Assembly: GCF_021648855.1 (NCBI RefSeq)
Contig: NZ_JAKJHX010000003.1
Coordinates: forward strand, 1-64,000
Reading direction: 5' to 3'
Origin: Tychonema litorale BBK16
Lineage (GTDB): Bacteria; Cyanobacteriota; Cyanobacteriia; Cyanobacteriales; Microcoleaceae
Length of the DNA: 64,000 bases
The notes under the pieces are model-generated. The model saw nothing but the letters and a program-made list of their open reading frames with translations. It had not been told where the DNA came from and made no database searches. Every line of letters starts with the position of its first letter. Position 1 is the stretch's first letter. Made by a program: the position numbers and the translations under genes. This document shows, piece after piece, positions 52,821 through 64,000 of this stretch.

Positions 52821-55436
52821 TTACTTGCTCAACACACCTTCGGGAATTCCCAAAAGATCCTCAATCCGAGGCATATCTTCCAAAGCAATCACTCGCCCCT
52901 CATCCTCGAAACCAGCAATTTGATCGAAATTCAAATACCGATACAAATCATCAGCAAAAGGATTAATCTTCTTCGCTACAATCTCCATGTATTCTTGGAC
53001 TGTGGGAATGCGACCCAACAACGAACAAACTGCTGCTAATTCGGCGGAACCGAGATAAACTTGCGCGTCTTTACCCATGCGGTTATTGAAGTTGCGAGTA
53101 GAAGTTGAAAATACCGTTGTGGCATCTTTAACCCGTGCTTGATTTCCCATACAAAGACTGCAACCGGGCATTTCTGTGCGAGCTCCAGCAGCTCCAAAAA
53201 TGCTGTAATAACCTTCTTCTTTGAGTTGCTGTTCGTCCATCCGAGTTGGTGGACAAATCCACAGGCGGGCTTTCACTTCCCCTGAACCTTCTAACACTTT
53301 CGCAGTGGCGCGGTAGTGACCGATATTTGTCATGCAGGAACCGACAAATACTTCGTCAACCCGATCGCCCGCAACCTCACTTAACAACTTAACATTATCG
53401 GGGTCATTGGGTGCAGCCACGATCGGCTCTTTAATCTCATTCAAATCAATCTCCAGGATTTCGACATACTCAGCATCAGCATCAGCCTCCAGCAACACCG
53501 GATTTGCCAACCATTCCTCCATCTTCGCCACCCGACGCATCATCGTCCGCGCATCTGCATAGCCCCGCGCCATCATATTTTTCAGCAGCGCCACATTAGA
53601 GCGAATGTACTCAGAAACAGTCTCCACGCTGAGTTTAATGGTACAACCAGCACAAGAACGCTCGGCCGTGGCATCAGTCAATTCAAAAGCTTGCTCAACT
53701 TTCAAATCGGGCAAACCTTCAATTTCCATAATCCGCCCAGAAAACACATTTTTCTTGTTCTGTTTCTCGACAGTTAGCAAACCTTTTTGAATTGCCACAT
53801 AGGGAATCGCATTCACAACATCCCGCAATGTTACTCCCGGCTGCAATTCACCTTTGAATCGAACTAAAATCGATTCTGGCATATCCAACGGCATGACACC
53901 TAGAGCAGCAGCAAATGCCACTAATCCCGAACCCGCCGGAAAAGAAATTCCCAAGGGAAAACGAGTGTGAGAATCTCCACCAGTTCCTACTGTATCTGGC
54001 AATAACATCCGGTTTAGCCAGGAGTGAATAATACCATCTCCCGGATGCAAAGCTACGCCGCCTCGTTGAGCCATGAAATCGGGTAATTCATGGTGAGTTT
54101 TGACATCCACTGGTTTCGGATAAGCAGCAGTATGACAGAAACTTTGGATTACCAAATCGGCGCTAAATCCTAAACAAGCTAGTTCTTTTAATTCGTCCCG
54201 TGTCATCGGGCCTGTGGTATCTTGGGAACCGACTGTAGTCATTACTGGTTCGCAGGATGTACCGGGACGAACCCCAACTAAACCGCAAGCTTTACCGACC
54301 ATTTTCTGCGCCAATGTAAAGCCTTTATGGGTATCGACTGGGATGCTAGGACGGGTGAAAATAGTGCTGATTTCTAGTCCTAAAGCTTCACGGGTTTTGT
54401 CCGTTAAAGTACGTCCAATTAATAGGGGAATTCGGCCGCCGGCGCGAACTTCGTCTAATATTGTGTCTGGTTTGAGGGTGAAGGTGGAGATGATTTCTCC
54501 GGCTTCGTTGGTGATTTCACCTTTGTAGGGATGGATGGTGATTACCATGCCGGTTTCCATTTTGGCGACATCGCATTCGATCGGCAATGCACCGGAATCT
54601 TCAGCCGTATTAAAGAAAATTGGGGCGATCGCACTTCCTAGAATATAACCGCCGTTGCGCTTGTTCGGCACAAACGGAATATCATTGCCAATGTGCCACA
54701 GCACGGAATTAATCGCTGATTTCCGCGAGGAACCGGTGCCGACAACATCGCCGACGTAGGCTACAGGATGACCTTTTTGCTTCAATTCGGCAATGGTTTG
54801 CAGAGCATCGGGCATTTTACTCTCCAGCATGGCCAAAGCGTGCAAGGGAATGTCGGGGCGCGTGGTAGCCTGGGGGGCCGGCGACAAATCGTCGGTATTC
54901 GTCTCTCCCGGCACTTTAAACACCGTTACGGTGATGGCTTCGGCTAGTTGCGGGCGACTGGTAAACCACTCGGCATTCACCCAAGAATCGATGACTTGTT
55001 TGGCGTAGGGATTGATATCGGACAAGTCGAGAACATCGTGGAATGCGTCGAATACTAACAGGGTTTTGCTGAGGGCACGGGCTGCGGTGGCGGGAATGGC
55101 AATTTCGGCTGTGGGATTGAGCAAATCGATGAGAGAGTGGACATTGTAGCCGCCCATCATTGTCCCTAGCAGGTAGACTGCCCATTTGGGGCTGATTAGG
55201 GGACTCTGGATTTCTCCTTTGGCGATGCTGGTCAAAAATCCTGCTTTGACGTAGGCTGCTTGATCTACGCCTGGGGGTACGCGATCGCGCAATAATTCAA
55301 CTAGGGTTTCTTCTTCGCCGACTGGGGGATTTTTGAGCAATTCGCAAAGTTCGGAGGTTTGCTGAGCATCTAGGGGCAGTGGGGGAATTCCCAAGGCAGC
55401 TCGTGAAGCTACGTGTTGGCGGTAAGATTCAAGCAT
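52821..55436 (-). CDS. acnB: Aconitate hydratase B (bifunctional 2-methylisocitrate dehydratase)
   Basis: 871 residues, full length for AcnB: helical N-terminal HEAT-like domain ([20 protein letters not shown]), the swivel domain, then the catalytic part with [63 protein letters not shown] and the cluster Cys pair in [13 protein letters not shown]. It interconverts citrate and isocitrate through a [4Fe-4S] cluster. It is the main cyanobacterial aconitase. The divergent 600-base upstream region holds its promoter. Confidence 0.95.
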   Translation of the reverse strand: MLESYRQHVASRAALGIPPLPLDAQQTSELCELLKNPPVGEEETLVELLRDRVPPGVDQAAYVKAGFLTSIAKGEIQSPLISPKWAVYLLGTMMGGYNVHSLIDLLNPTAEIAIPATAARALSKTLLVFDAFHDVLDLSDINPYAKQVIDSWVNAEWFTSRPQLAEAITVTVFKVPGETNTDDLSPAPQATTRPDIPLHALAMLESKMPDALQTIAELKQKGHPVAYVGDVVGTGSSRKSAINSVLWHIGNDIPFVPNKRNGGYILGSAIAPIFFNTAEDSGALPIECDVAKMETGMVITIHPYKGEITNEAGEIISTFTLKPDTILDEVRAGGRIPLLIGRTLTDKTREALGLEISTIFTRPSIPVDTHKGFTLAQKMVGKACGLVGVRPGTSCEPVMTTVGSQDTTGPMTRDELKELACLGFSADLVIQSFCHTAAYPKPVDVKTHHELPDFMAQRGGVALHPGDGIIHSWLNRMLLPDTVGTGGDSHTRFPLGISFPAGSGLVAFAAALGVMPLDMPESILVRFKGELQPGVTLRDVVNAIPYVAIQKGLLTVEKQNKKNVFSGRIMEIEGLPDLKVEQAFELTDATAERSCAGCTIKLSVETVSEYIRSNVALLKNMMARGYADARTMMRRVAKMEEWLANPVLLEADADAEYVEILEIDLNEIKEPIVAAPNDPDNVKLLSEVAGDRVDEVFVGSCMTNIGHYRATAKVLEGSGEVKARLWICPPTRMDEQQLKEEGYYSIFGAAGARTEMPGCSLCMGNQARVKDATTVFSTSTRNFNNRMGKDAQVYLGSAELAAVCSLLGRIPTVQEYMEIVAKKINPFADDLYRYLNFDQIAGFEDEGRVIALEDMPRIEDLLGIPEGVLSK

Positions 55437-55938
55437 TTCTGGTGTCTCCTCGGATAGTATTCGTTGATTCTTTGCTGATCATTTTACTTGGAAAATGAGG
55501 CGTTTGTGTTCCTGATTCGGCAAAGTAGCCTACTCTATAAAAATTTAACGCAATCGTAAAAAAAGTAGAGTTCAATACCAAAGAAAAATATTCAAGGAAC
55601 TTGCAGGTAACTCAAACTCAAAACTTTAGGCGATCGCGGAATTATCTTCTTTTCAGTAAAGTCGATTAATTACGCTCGTGTATGATACTATAATAACAAT
55701 GTTCTCAATGTCTGAAATTAAATATCCAATTAACTTAGCGGTCGAGAGTAGTGCATCAAAAAATAGCTAACCATTAAATAACCATAATAATTAGACTAAA
55801 GTAATCAAAAAGATTGGATTAGTTTAGACTGAAAGTGGGGATGGAAAATTTTCAATCAAAATAGCCCTTCCAAAAAGGGTAAAAAAACTAAACGTTATCA
55901 TTGATACGGGTTTAGGATTCGGTTAGTGGAGGATTGAC
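55437..55938. other. Intergenic promoter region between acnB and the LOV/EAL gene
   Basis: No gene is seen in these 500 AT-rich bases. A TATAAT-like hexamer in TACTATAATAAC near 55687 is a possible -10 for the rightward gene. The region is large enough for operators of both divergent genes, but I see no clear dyad. Confidence 0.4.
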
Positions 55939-56085
55939 ATGATGCCGCAGATCACTGTCGATCGCCTGAAGGCATCTGAAATCGCCAAAGACCACAAATT
56001 CAAAGTCCTCCCCAAGAGTCATAGGAGTTCGGTTTTGTGCAAAAAAGATTATTACAATGGGTCAATCAAAAACTTGAAACTTTGA
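55939..56085 (+). CDS. Possible 48-residue leader peptide
   Basis: ATG 55939 (with a second ATG directly after) follows GTGGAGG six to seven bases upstream, one of the best ribosome-binding sites in the window. The frame reads [20 protein letters not shown], continues through [12 protein letters not shown] and stops 48 bases inside the next gene, in a different frame. It may couple translation of the sensor gene. No homologue is recognised. Confidence 0.35.
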   Translation: MMPQITVDRLKASEIAKDHKFKVLPKSHRSSVLCKKDYYNGSIKNLKL

Positions 56086-59000
56086 TCCCCAACAACTGCC
56101 AGGGCTGTGTGCTCAAGTCGGAACTGCGCCAGGCGCTGCAAGAAACTCAAGAATTATTTCTGGCGATCGCCGACTCGATGCCAGTACCTTTGGTGATCAG
56201 TAGTCTAGCCGACAGCACCATTCTTTATTACAACGATTTGTGCGGTATTTTTTTCGGACTCAAACCTGGAGAGTCGATCGAGCATCAAAAAGCTAGAGAA
56301 TTATACAGCAACCCCGCAGACCGGCACAAACTACTGGAGGTGCTCGCCGACAATGGGCGCGTCCACGAGGTAGAAGTTCGCCTGAAAAAAGCCGACGGCA
56401 CACTGTTTTGGGCGACTGTATCAATGCGTTACCTGACATTGGAGTCGGAAAAAGTTCTGCTGTCAGTGTTCTCCGACATTAGCGATCGCAAGCGAGCCGA
56501 AGTAGCCGAGCAAGAATTACTCGCGTCAATTCACTTACGAGCCCGCCAGCAAGTCGCCATAGCTTACTTAGGACATTTGGCCCTGGCTGAAACAGATTTG
56601 TTGGCGCTGATGGACAAAGCTGGGGTGTTGATTTCCCAAACTCTGGATGTCCCATATTGTCAGTTTTTGGAACTATTGCCGAATGGTCTGGCTTTTATAT
56701 TGCGATCGGGGTTTGGCTGGCCGATCGGGATTGTCGGTAGCGCTACTGTGACTGCTTCATCACGGTCTCAAGCGGGCTATACATTGTTGGTTGGCGAACC
56801 GATCGTTGTCAAGGATTTGCGGGTGGAAACCCGGTTTGGCGAGTCGCCAATGTTGCACAACCACCAAGTTGTCAGTGGGGTGACGGTGGTGGTTCCGGCA
56901 AATCGAGGAGTGGCGATTCGTAACTGGGGAGAAGCCGTTGGAATCAACAATTCTGAATCTCGTGTCTGGGGTGTTTTGGGGGTTCACACTACTCAAGAAC
57001 GAGTTTTTAGCCAAGATGATGTTTATTTTATCGAGGCGATCGCGAATTTGCTAGCGGCGGCGATCGATCGCATTCGATCGTCGGAACGTTTGCAAATGAT
57101 GGAAAGGGCGATCGAGAGTACCACCAACGGGATTGCGATCGCCGATGCTACAGTTGCCGACAATCCGATTATTTATGTCAATCCAAGTTTTGAGCGAATC
57201 ACTGGTTATGACAAAGACGAATTAATTGGTAAAAACTGCCGATTCTTACAGGGAAAAGACACTGATTCAGCCACTGTCAAAGAGTTGCGAAAAGCTATTG
57301 AAGAAGGTAAAGAATGCCAAGTTATATTGCGTAATTTCCAAAAAGATGGTACACCTTTTTGGAACGAACTTTCCATTGCTCCGGTTTACAATTCTGGCCG
57401 ACACTTGACCCACTTTATCGGGATTCAAACAGATGTGACCGATCGCCAACGAGCCGAGGAAGAACTATATTCAAAATCTCAAGCTTTAGCAACTTTTAGT
57501 GCCAACCTCAAACACTTACACCGGATCACAACTTATAATTATCAAAATTTTCAAGAACTGGTTGATGATTATCTAAGTGCAGGGTGTTTAATTTTTGGTC
57601 TTTCTATCGGCATCCTTGCTAAGGTAGAAAATCAATCTTTGGTTATTCGCTCCGCCAAAACTGATTTAGAATATTTTACGCCCGGATTAGAATTAAATCT
57701 TGTCGATACCTATTGTGAGGCAGTGATTAAGTTTAGAAAAACCATGGCCTGTTGTCACATCAAAGAAATTCTTGAGACTAGCGAGTGTCAATTATATCAA
57801 GCTTGGGGTATAGAATCTTATATAGGAACACCGATATTTATTAATAATAAAATCTATGGTACTTTGAGTTTTTGTTCCAGAGATGTCAGGCATAAAAATT
57901 TTGCATCCCAGGAAAAAGAAATTATTGAATTGATGGCTCAAAGTTTGGGTAAATTTCTGGCTGCTCACAGAATGGAAATCGAACGGCAGCAAGTAGAAAA
58001 AGAGCGCTCCGAGTTAATAGTATCTCTCCAAGAAAGTGAAGAACGCTATCGCAGTTTAGTAGAACTCTCTCCAGAAGCGATCGCAGTTCACTCTCAAGGC
58101 AAAATCGCCTACATCAACGCAGCCGGTGCCAAACTCCTCGGCGCTAGCTCTCCATCCGCACTAATCGGCTTTCCAGTCTTGCATTTCGTTCATCCCAGCT
58201 ATATAGAAATAGCCAGAGAACGGATTCGGAAAGTAGAGGAAGAAAACACACCGATCGAGCTTGCCGAAGAAAAATTGATGCGACTAGATGGAACAATCAT
58301 TGATGTGGAAGTTGCCGGCATACCCGCCACCTATCAAGGCTCAGCGGCGGCCCAAATTATTATTAGAGACGTTACCGATCGCAAACGAGTAGAACAAAAA
58401 CTCCTACACGATGCCTTTCATGATGCGCTGACGGGTTTGCCAAACCGCCTCTTGTTTATCGATCGACTAGCACAAGCTATACAGCGTTCTCAAGATTCTC
58501 CAGATTACAAATTTGCCGTCCTTTTCCTAGATTTAGACCGATTCAAAGTAGTTAATGATTCTCTAGGACACATTCTAGGGGACAAACTGCTAATCGCCCT
58601 CGCGCAGCGACTTCAGGATTGTGTGCGCCTTTCCGATACCGTCGCGCGACTCGGCGGAGACGAGTTTACCATCCTGCTAGACAGCACTCAAAACCTCGGC
58701 GACGCTACCCTAGCAGCTAACAGAATACAAAAAGAATTGACAGTGCCCTTTAACCTCGAAGGCCATGAAGTATTCACCACCGCTAGTATCGGCATAGTTT
58801 TTAGTAGAGACGAAGTACGAGTATTAGACGGCGATGAGTTAAACGGTCAACAGAGTGCTTTGTATACGCATCCTGAAGAATTCCTACGGGATGCCGATAT
58901 TGCAATGTATAGGGCTAAAGCTTTGGGGAAAGCCCGCCATGAGGTGTTTAATTTGGCGATGCACGACCAAACTATGTCACTGTTGCAGTTAGAAACCGAT

Positions 59001-60002
59001 CTGCGCTTGGCTATTTTTGGTAATCAGGAATTAGGGAAAAATCAGGATAAAAGTTCCCATTTTATTGTCAACTATCAACCGATTATTTCGATCGCTAGTG
59101 GTGCGATCGAAGGTTTTGAAGCTTTGGTGCGTTGGCAACACCCGGTTCGGGGTTTGGTGTCACCGTCTACTTTTATTCCTGTAGCTGAAGAAACGGGTTT
59201 GATTGTGCCTCTGGGGGCTTGGGTACTGCGGGAATCTTGTCGGCAATTGCGCCTTTGGCAAGAAATGTTAATGTTAACGAAGGAAGAAGGAAGAAGGAAG
59301 AAGGAAGAAGGAAGAGGCAAGAAGGAAGAGGCAAGTTCGGCAACGAGTAATGTACAGGACTTAATGGATACAGGGATGCAGGAAGTTCGGCAATTCCCGA
59401 TGCCCAATTCCCAATTCCCAATTCCCAATTCCCCATGCCCCATGCCCAATTTCCAATTACCAATAATTGACGCTCAGAAATTAACGATGAGTGTCAATCT
59501 GTCTCCTAAACAGTTAGGAATGCCAAATTTGCTGGAGCAAATCGATGAAATTTTGGCTGAAACTGGCTGCGATCCAAGCTGTTTAAAGTTGGAGATTACT
59601 GAAAGTGCGATCGTGGAAAATGTGCAGAAAGTTAATACTGTACTGACTCAATTGAAGTCTAAGAATATTCGATTGTCGATCGACGATTTTGGTACGGGCT
59701 ATTCGTCTTTGAGTTATTTGCACCGTTTTCCGCTGGATACGCTGAAGATCGATCGCTCTTTTGTGAGTCGTTTGGGAAGTAGCGAAGACGGTGATGATGG
59801 GAGTCAGCATTTGCAAATTGTACGGGCGATTGTGACTTTAGCTCACAATTTGGGACTGGAGGCGATCGCAGAAGGTGTTGAGACAGCCGAACAGTTAGCA
59901 CAGCTTCGAGATCTCGAATGCGAATTAGCTCAGGGATATTGGTTTTCTAAACCTTTGGATAGTGATTATATCACTGAAATGCTCAAGCGATCGATCGATT
60001 AG
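56037..60002 (+). CDS. PAS-GAF-LOV-GAF-PAS-GGDEF-EAL cyclic-di-GMP protein
   Basis: 1321 residues from GTG 56037 (TAGGAG upstream). Domain order: PAS (about 45-155), GAF (175-350), a LOV-type PAS (352-475) with GKNCRFLQG and the flavin-adduct Cys401, GAF (490-660), PAS (670-790), GGDEF with intact motif 873-877 ([11 protein letters not shown]), and EAL with E1028-A-L and the later [20 protein letters not shown] and EGVET. Between LRLWQE (about 1070) and [13 protein letters not shown] (about 1148), some 65 low-complexity residues encoded by heptamer repeats split the EAL domain. It probably makes or degrades c-di-GMP in response to blue light; which activity remains is open. Confidence 0.85.
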   Translation: MQKRLLQWVNQKLETLIPNNCQGCVLKSELRQALQETQELFLAIADSMPVPLVISSLADSTILYYNDLCGIFFGLKPGESIEHQKARELYSNPADRHKLLEVLADNGRVHEVEVRLKKADGTLFWATVSMRYLTLESEKVLLSVFSDISDRKRAEVAEQELLASIHLRARQQVAIAYLGHLALAETDLLALMDKAGVLISQTLDVPYCQFLELLPNGLAFILRSGFGWPIGIVGSATVTASSRSQAGYTLLVGEPIVVKDLRVETRFGESPMLHNHQVVSGVTVVVPANRGVAIRNWGEAVGINNSESRVWGVLGVHTTQERVFSQDDVYFIEAIANLLAAAIDRIRSSERLQMMERAIESTTNGIAIADATVADNPIIYVNPSFERITGYDKDELIGKNCRFLQGKDTDSATVKELRKAIEEGKECQVILRNFQKDGTPFWNELSIAPVYNSGRHLTHFIGIQTDVTDRQRAEEELYSKSQALATFSANLKHLHRITTYNYQNFQELVDDYLSAGCLIFGLSIGILAKVENQSLVIRSAKTDLEYFTPGLELNLVDTYCEAVIKFRKTMACCHIKEILETSECQLYQAWGIESYIGTPIFINNKIYGTLSFCSRDVRHKNFASQEKEIIELMAQSLGKFLAAHRMEIERQQVEKERSELIVSLQESEERYRSLVELSPEAIAVHSQGKIAYINAAGAKLLGASSPSALIGFPVLHFVHPSYIEIARERIRKVEEENTPIELAEEKLMRLDGTIIDVEVAGIPATYQGSAAAQIIIRDVTDRKRVEQKLLHDAFHDALTGLPNRLLFIDRLAQAIQRSQDSPDYKFAVLFLDLDRFKVVNDSLGHILGDKLLIALAQRLQDCVRLSDTVARLGGDEFTILLDSTQNLGDATLAANRIQKELTVPFNLEGHEVFTTASIGIVFSRDEVRVLDGDELNGQQSALYTHPEEFLRDADIAMYRAKALGKARHEVFNLAMHDQTMSLLQLETDLRLAIFGNQELGKNQDKSSHFIVNYQPIISIASGAIEGFEALVRWQHPVRGLVSPSTFIPVAEETGLIVPLGAWVLRESCRQLRLWQEMLMLTKEEGRRKKEEGRGKKEEASSATSNVQDLMDTGMQEVRQFPMPNSQFPIPNSPCPMPNFQLPIIDAQKLTMSVNLSPKQLGMPNLLEQIDEILAETGCDPSCLKLEITESAIVENVQKVNTVLTQLKSKNIRLSIDDFGTGYSSLSYLHRFPLDTLKIDRSFVSRLGSSEDGDDGSQHLQIVRAIVTLAHNLGLEAIAEGVETAEQLAQLRDLECELAQGYWFSKPLDSDYITEMLKRSID
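59279..59465 (+). repeat. Two heptamer arrays inside the EAL-domain coding sequence
   Basis: GAAGGAA-type copies (about 59279-59335) encode [24 protein letters not shown]-type copies (about 59397-59462) encode [19 protein letters not shown]. Both kinds are intergenic repeats elsewhere in this window (11516-11540, 51993-52057, 9814-10020). Confidence 0.9.
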
Positions 60003-60004
60003 TT

Positions 60005-60150
60005 ATGGGCATGGGGCATGGGGCATCGGGCATCGGGCATCGGGCATCGGGCATGGGGCATTGGGAATTGGGAATTGGGAATTGGGAATTGGGCATGGGG
60101 CATGGGGCATTGGGCATTGGGCATGGGGCATTGGGCATGGGGCATTGGGC
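60005..60150. repeat. GGGCATT/GGGCATG/GGGAATT heptamer array, left arm
   Basis: About twenty heptamer copies start three bases after the stop of the EAL gene. Bases 60112-60150 are the exact reverse complement of 60584-60622, a 39-bp perfect inverted repeat around the four-helix-bundle gene. Confidence 0.92.
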
Positions 60151-60166
60151 TGGGCTTTTTGATAAT

Positions 60167-60532
60167 TTATTCCCTGCGCCCTATGGAGTTCAAATAAGCG
60201 TTAAGTTTGGGCAGTAATTTATCGATAATTGGCTTGAATTTGCTTACTTGTTCACTTGTGATAAGCTGTCTAGCATAGGCTAATCTTAACCAGTTTACTG
60301 TCTCGTACAAAGAGCCTCTAGCAATTTTTACAAAACGCCGATTATCTTGGTCACTATGACGACCTCTTCCTTCAGCAATATTAGCACAGACACTATCAGC
60401 AGACCGAACGATTTGTTTGCCCATTGTATCTTTTGTGAAGTAATCCCATTTTTTAACAATCTCCCAAATCTCATTTGCCAAACTTTCCGCCAACTTATAA
60501 ACCTCTAATTCCTCAAAATCAGGTCTTCCCAT
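60167..60532 (-). CDS. Four-helix-bundle protein (23S intervening-sequence protein type)
   Basis: 121 residues: [80 protein letters not shown]. Same S23 family as 49141-49518 and clearly its paralogue ([14 protein letters not shown] and [16 protein letters not shown] shared). It lies between two perfect 39-bp inverted arms, in the gap between a cyclic-di-GMP protein and a histidine kinase. Function unknown; possible mobile cassette. Confidence 0.85.
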   Translation of the reverse strand: MGRPDFEELEVYKLAESLANEIWEIVKKWDYFTKDTMGKQIVRSADSVCANIAEGRGRHSDQDNRRFVKIARGSLYETVNWLRLAYARQLITSEQVSKFKPIIDKLLPKLNAYLNSIGRRE

Positions 60533-60560
60533 AATTACCTCAAAAACTCAACTACATTGA

Positions 60561-60622
60561 ATGCCCAATGCCCCATGCCCTATGCCCAATGCCCCATGCC
60601 CAATGCCCCATGCCCAATGCCC
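60561..60622. repeat. CCCAATG/CCCCATG heptamer array, right arm
   Basis: Nine copies ending one base before the stop codon of the histidine kinase gene (TAA at 60624-60626 on the minus strand). It pairs perfectly with the left arm over 39 bp. Confidence 0.92.
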
Positions 60623-60623
60623 A

Positions 60624-63600
60624 TTAAGAATTAGCTTTAAGCGGAATTTCGATCGCAAATTCTGCACCATTTCCCGGCGAAGAAGTGCATTGCAGCGACC
60701 CGCCGTGTCTGTCTGTAACAATTTGGTAGCTAATTGATAAACCCATCCCAGTACCTTTACCAACCGGCTTAGTAGTAAAAAATGGGTCAAACAGTCGATT
60801 GCGGACTGTCTCTGGCATTCCCGCTCCATTGTCAGCAATCCGAATGATTACGCGATTGGGTTTTGGCATTTCAGTTGTGATGGAGATGGTACTAGGATTT
60901 TGACGCATTTCATCAGCGGAACGCCTCAAATCTCTTTCTTCCAAAGCATCTAAAGCATTGCTCAGAACATTCATAAATACTTGATTTAACTGTCCTGCAT
61001 AACATTCAACCAAAGGCAAATTAGCGTATTGTTTAATCACCGGAATCTCTGGCTGATTGTGTTTAGCTTTGAGCCTGTGTTGCAAGATCATTAAAGTGCT
61101 ATCTATGCCGTCATGAATTTTGACTGCTTTCATTTCCGCTTCATCCATGCGGGAAAATGTGCGGAGAGAAGCAACAATTTGTTGAATTCTGTCTGCACCA
61201 ACTTTCATGGAACTCAGCAATTTAGGCAAGTCTTCCATGAGAAAGTCGAGTTCAATATTTTTTACTTCTTCTTGAATTTCTGGCACTGGATCTGGATAGT
61301 GTTTTTGGTAAAGTTCGATTAGGTTGAGTAAGTCTTGGGTATAGTCATTGGCATGGCTAAGGTTGCCATAAATAAAGTTGACTGGGTTGTTGATTTCGTG
61401 AGCGACTCCCGCAACTAACTGACCGAGGGATGACATTTTTTCGCCTTGAACTAACTGCGATTGAGCGCTGGTTAATTTCTGCAAAGTTTGCTCTAATTCG
61501 TGAGCTTTGTTTCGAGTTTGGGTGTAAAGATCGGCTTGATTGAGGGCGATCGCCAATTGAACTGTAATCGCTTGCAATAATTCGACTTCGCTTTGACTCC
61601 AGGGGCGCACAGCAGCGGAGTGGGCGCAGGTAACAACGCTCACAATTCCCGAAAGTGCCTGCATCGGAATTGCCAACACAGATTGGTAGCCCATAGAGCT
61701 AAGAGATTGTCTCCAAATAGGGTCTGTTATCGCTCCGATATCATCGATTTGCAGCGTTTCTAGACGCAACATCTGTTGTTCTATAGTGCCGAAGTCAGAA
61801 GCTTTATAGCAACCGATTAAATCGGGAAGTTCTCTGGTGCGAGATTCTTTAATAATTTCCCAAAATGCCTCTTCTTGTTCGCTGCGGTACTGGGAAAAAT
61901 AGCAGCGATCGATCTGCATAAAAGCACGAATTTGTTGAACTGCGACACTAATAATGCTGTCGAAGTCGAGGGAATTTCGGATTTGAGTTGTCAGGCTGTT
62001 GAGCAGTTTTTCTCGATCGGCTTGCTGCTTGAGTTGGGCTGACGATTCCCTCAAAGCGAGTTCTCCCCGCTTGCGCTCGGTAATGTCTTCGATAATTGCT
62101 AATAAATATTGGGGATTGCCTTCTCGATCGAGAATTGCGGTTTTCTTGGTATGAAATATGCGTTCCTCGCCTTTACTGGTTTGAACCAGTTCTTCGGGAA
62201 TGTCTATAAGTTGTCCGCTAGCAAGCACTTCCCGGTCTTTGGCGATGAAAAAGTCGGCTTGTTCTCTGGGGAAAAAGTCGTAGTCGTTTTTGCCCATAAC
62301 TTCTGCTGCGGGGAAGCCCAGTAACTTTTCAGAGGCGGGATTCCAAAGTACAAATCGCAATTCTGCTGCCTCCTTGGCAACGACTCCAACGGGTATGGTT
62401 TGGAGTACAGATTCCATAAACTTTTGAGCGTGTTGAAGTTCTGCTTCAGCGTTTTTGCGATCGCCGATTTCTAGTTCTAGCTGGGCGACGGCTTGCCACA
62501 ATTCTGCTGTACGATCGTCCACTCTGTCTTCCAATTCAACTGCTGCTTGTCGTAGGGCTGCTTCGGCGTTTTTGCGATCGGTAATGTCGATCACGGTACC
62601 GAACATTTTTACCACCTGGTTGTTGGCATTGGTTTCGGCTCTGCCCAAGGCGTTCAGGTGTCGCAAGCTGCCGTCGGGGCGATAAATGCGGAAGTCAAAA
62701 TCAAAGGGAGTGGCGAAGTCAACTCCCCGCTGTACTTCTGTATGCCAAAATTCTAAATCTTCTGGATGGATCAGAGCGACTTGTTCTTCTCTGGTGGGGG
62801 CAGTGGCGGCTGGTTCGAGTCCGTGGATGCGGAAGAGTTCCTCTGACCAAGTGACAGTTCCCGTTGTCGCATCAAGTTCCCAATTGCCGACATGAGCTAG
62901 TCTTTGGGCTTCTTGTAGCTGTCGTTGGCTGTCGCGGATGGCGGTTTCGGCGAGTTTGCGATCGGTGATATCGAGCAAAACGCCACAAAATACTGTCTCG
63001 CCGTTCTGGTTGCAGGTGGGCATGGAGTCGCCTTGCCACCAGCGAATTTCACCGTTGGGCTTGATTATTCGCCCTTCGTAGTGCCAGGGGGAGAGGTTTT
63101 CTATAGCTGCGTTCGCCGAAGCGATGTAACTTTCCAAGTCTTGGGTGTGGATGCGGGAAATTAATGTATTCATGTCTTGTGTTATTTCTGCTGCTGTGAC
63201 GCCCGCGAGCTCGAAGATGTGATCGCTAACGTAGTCAATCAGCCAAACTCCGTCCCGGCTAGCAAACTGAAATAAAGCGCCGGGGATAGTGGCTGCGATC
63301 GTTCTAAACCGGCCTTCACTGGCACTGAGGGCCGCAAAAGTCTGTTGCAGTTCGGCCGTGCGTGCTTCTACTCTGCGCTCTAGTTCGGCGTTAGCGTGTT
63401 GTAAGGCTGCTTCTGCCCGTTTGCGATCGGTAATATCGGTGGCAGTACCTGTGATGCCGAGGATGTTTCCGCTTTCGTCGTAGAGGCTGATCGCATTGAA
63501 CATCAGATATTTAATACTACCGTCTTTAGCGATTTGGGCGCTCTCATGCTGAAAAATTGATTCTCCGGCAAATAGGTTAGCAAAAACCTTTAATTCTTTC

Positions 63601-64000
63601 TGGGTTTGTTCTGGTGTCATAAAGTCCGAGAAAGGCCTACCGAGCATTTCTTCTGGTTCATAACCGTAGATGTATTTAACTGCTGGGTTGACGAAGGTAT
63701 AGCGTCCGATCGCATCGACTGACCAAATCATGTCTTGGGAAGTTTCTACCAGGCTGCGGTATTTGGTTTCGCTGACTTTGACGGCTTCCTCTGCTAGTTT
63801 GCGTTCCGTCATGTCGCGGGAAACACCGACAGTCATTGCGATCAGGTTTTCTTCGTTGCGGATTGGTGTTTTGACCGTACTAAACAGTCGCACTTCTCCA
63901 TCGTGCCGCACGGCCGGTTCTTCGGGAATTGACAGAGTTTGTCCGGTTTCAAATACGAAACTATCATCTTTAATATATTGCAGAGTATGGTCGGGATTGG
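60624..64000 (-). CDS. Multi-PAS/GAF sensor histidine kinase (5' end beyond window)
   Basis: The frame is open to the edge (more than 1120 residues); the first codons in view continue a PAS domain ([16 protein letters not shown]). At least five PAS units follow, each closing with D[IM]T[DE]RK, with PAC-type ends. A GAF domain (about 640-800 from 63911: [20 protein letters not shown]) precedes the kinase core: H-box [15 protein letters not shown]-box [39 protein letters not shown]. No receiver or HTH follows, so its partner regulator is elsewhere. It may sense small ligands, redox or light through several PAS domains. Confidence 0.88.
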   Translation of the reverse strand, partial: NPDHTLQYIKDDSFVFETGQTLSIPEEPAVRHDGEVRLFSTVKTPIRNEENLIAMTVGVSRDMTERKLAEEAVKVSETKYRSLVETSQDMIWSVDAIGRYTFVNPAVKYIYGYEPEEMLGRPFSDFMTPEQTQKELKVFANLFAGESIFQHESAQIAKDGSIKYLMFNAISLYDESGNILGITGTATDITDRKRAEAALQHANAELERRVEARTAELQQTFAALSASEGRFRTIAATIPGALFQFASRDGVWLIDYVSDHIFELAGVTAAEITQDMNTLISRIHTQDLESYIASANAAIENLSPWHYEGRIIKPNGEIRWWQGDSMPTCNQNGETVFCGVLLDITDRKLAETAIRDSQRQLQEAQRLAHVGNWELDATTGTVTWSEELFRIHGLEPAATAPTREEQVALIHPEDLEFWHTEVQRGVDFATPFDFDFRIYRPDGSLRHLNALGRAETNANNQVVKMFGTVIDITDRKNAEAALRQAAVELEDRVDDRTAELWQAVAQLELEIGDRKNAEAELQHAQKFMESVLQTIPVGVVAKEAAELRFVLWNPASEKLLGFPAAEVMGKNDYDFFPREQADFFIAKDREVLASGQLIDIPEELVQTSKGEERIFHTKKTAILDREGNPQYLLAIIEDITERKRGELALRESSAQLKQQADREKLLNSLTTQIRNSLDFDSIISVAVQQIRAFMQIDRCYFSQYRSEQEEAFWEIIKESRTRELPDLIGCYKASDFGTIEQQMLRLETLQIDDIGAITDPIWRQSLSSMGYQSVLAIPMQALSGIVSVVTCAHSAAVRPWSQSEVELLQAITVQLAIALNQADLYTQTRNKAHELEQTLQKLTSAQSQLVQGEKMSSLGQLVAGVAHEINNPVNFIYGNLSHANDYTQDLLNLIELYQKHYPDPVPEIQEEVKNIELDFLMEDLPKLLSSMKVGADRIQQIVASLRTFSRMDEAEMKAVKIHDGIDSTLMILQHRLKAKHNQPEIPVIKQYANLPLVECYAGQLNQVFMNVLSNALDALEERDLRRSADEMRQNPSTISITTEMPKPNRVIIRIADNGAGMPETVRNRLFDPFFTTKPVGKGTGMGLSISYQIVTDRHGGSLQCTSSPGNGAEFAIEIPLKANS

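Noticed and set aside
59075..59463. Minus-strand frames over the EAL gene
   Set aside because: They are translations of the heptamer repeats on the other strand and have no start signals.
60005..60622. Heptamer arrays as a CRISPR array
   Set aside because: Units are 7 bases, contiguous and without unique spacers; no cas genes are present.

Overview
The window comes from a filamentous, non-marine cyanobacterium, most likely of the Oscillatoria/Microcoleus type. This rests on photosystem I genes (psaL, psaI), families confined to or typical of cyanobacteria (DUF2996, TIGR04168 phosphoesterase, Uma2), very many HIP1 octamers (GCGATCGC), and abundant heptameric tandem repeats (GGGAATT, GGGCATT, TTAGTCA, GAAGGAA types) between genes. 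No rRNA, CRISPR array or phage module is present. One tRNA gene, tRNA-Ser(UGA), was found.

Region by region. 0-10 kb: a lipoprotein, a small protein with three 18-residue repeats, tRNA-Ser, a metallophosphoesterase, nadA, an internally deleted tnpB remnant, two glycosyltransferases of the TIGR04282/TIGR04283 pair, psaL-psaI, a frameshifted gene, an S1-domain protein, a second lipoprotein and two conserved cyanobacterial proteins. 10-21 kb: a nucleotidyltransferase-like gene, an acyltransferase plus alpha/beta-hydrolase pair resembling a split phytyl ester synthase, sdhA/frdA, a YafQ-like toxin-antitoxin pair, a TPR protein, a DUF39 homocysteine-biosynthesis protein and an AI-2E family permease. 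21-27.6 kb: Uma2-family nucleases, a TPR/OGT glycosyltransferase, an antitoxin with a frameshifted PIN toxin, and an Rpn-like protein with GLER repeats.

27.7-44 kb is the most distinctive part. A methyltransferase, a type IV pilin-like protein and a TPR/OGT glycosyltransferase lie on the + strand. Facing them is a four-gene minus-strand operon of about 12 kb encoding very large fusions: FkbM-TPR-FkbM, GT2-GT4-OGT-module A, GT-module A, and MTase-TPR-OGT-MTase. Two modules that I cannot assign to a named family recur among these proteins. I infer a surface-protein or glycan decoration system, with the neighbouring pilin as one possible substrate.

44-64 kb: a truncated TPR paralogue, three more Uma2 genes (two in tandem), an MCE/MlaD protein and its ABC ATPase, a YvcK/CofD-like protein, tsaE, a nested palindromic element, acnB, a PAS/GAF/LOV/GGDEF/EAL protein and a multi-PAS histidine kinase that runs off the window edge. 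Two four-helix-bundle (23S intervening-sequence type) genes sit here, each enclosed by a perfect inverted repeat (33 bp and 39 bp) built from heptamer arrays. The same kind of repeat has entered the EAL-domain coding sequence in frame.
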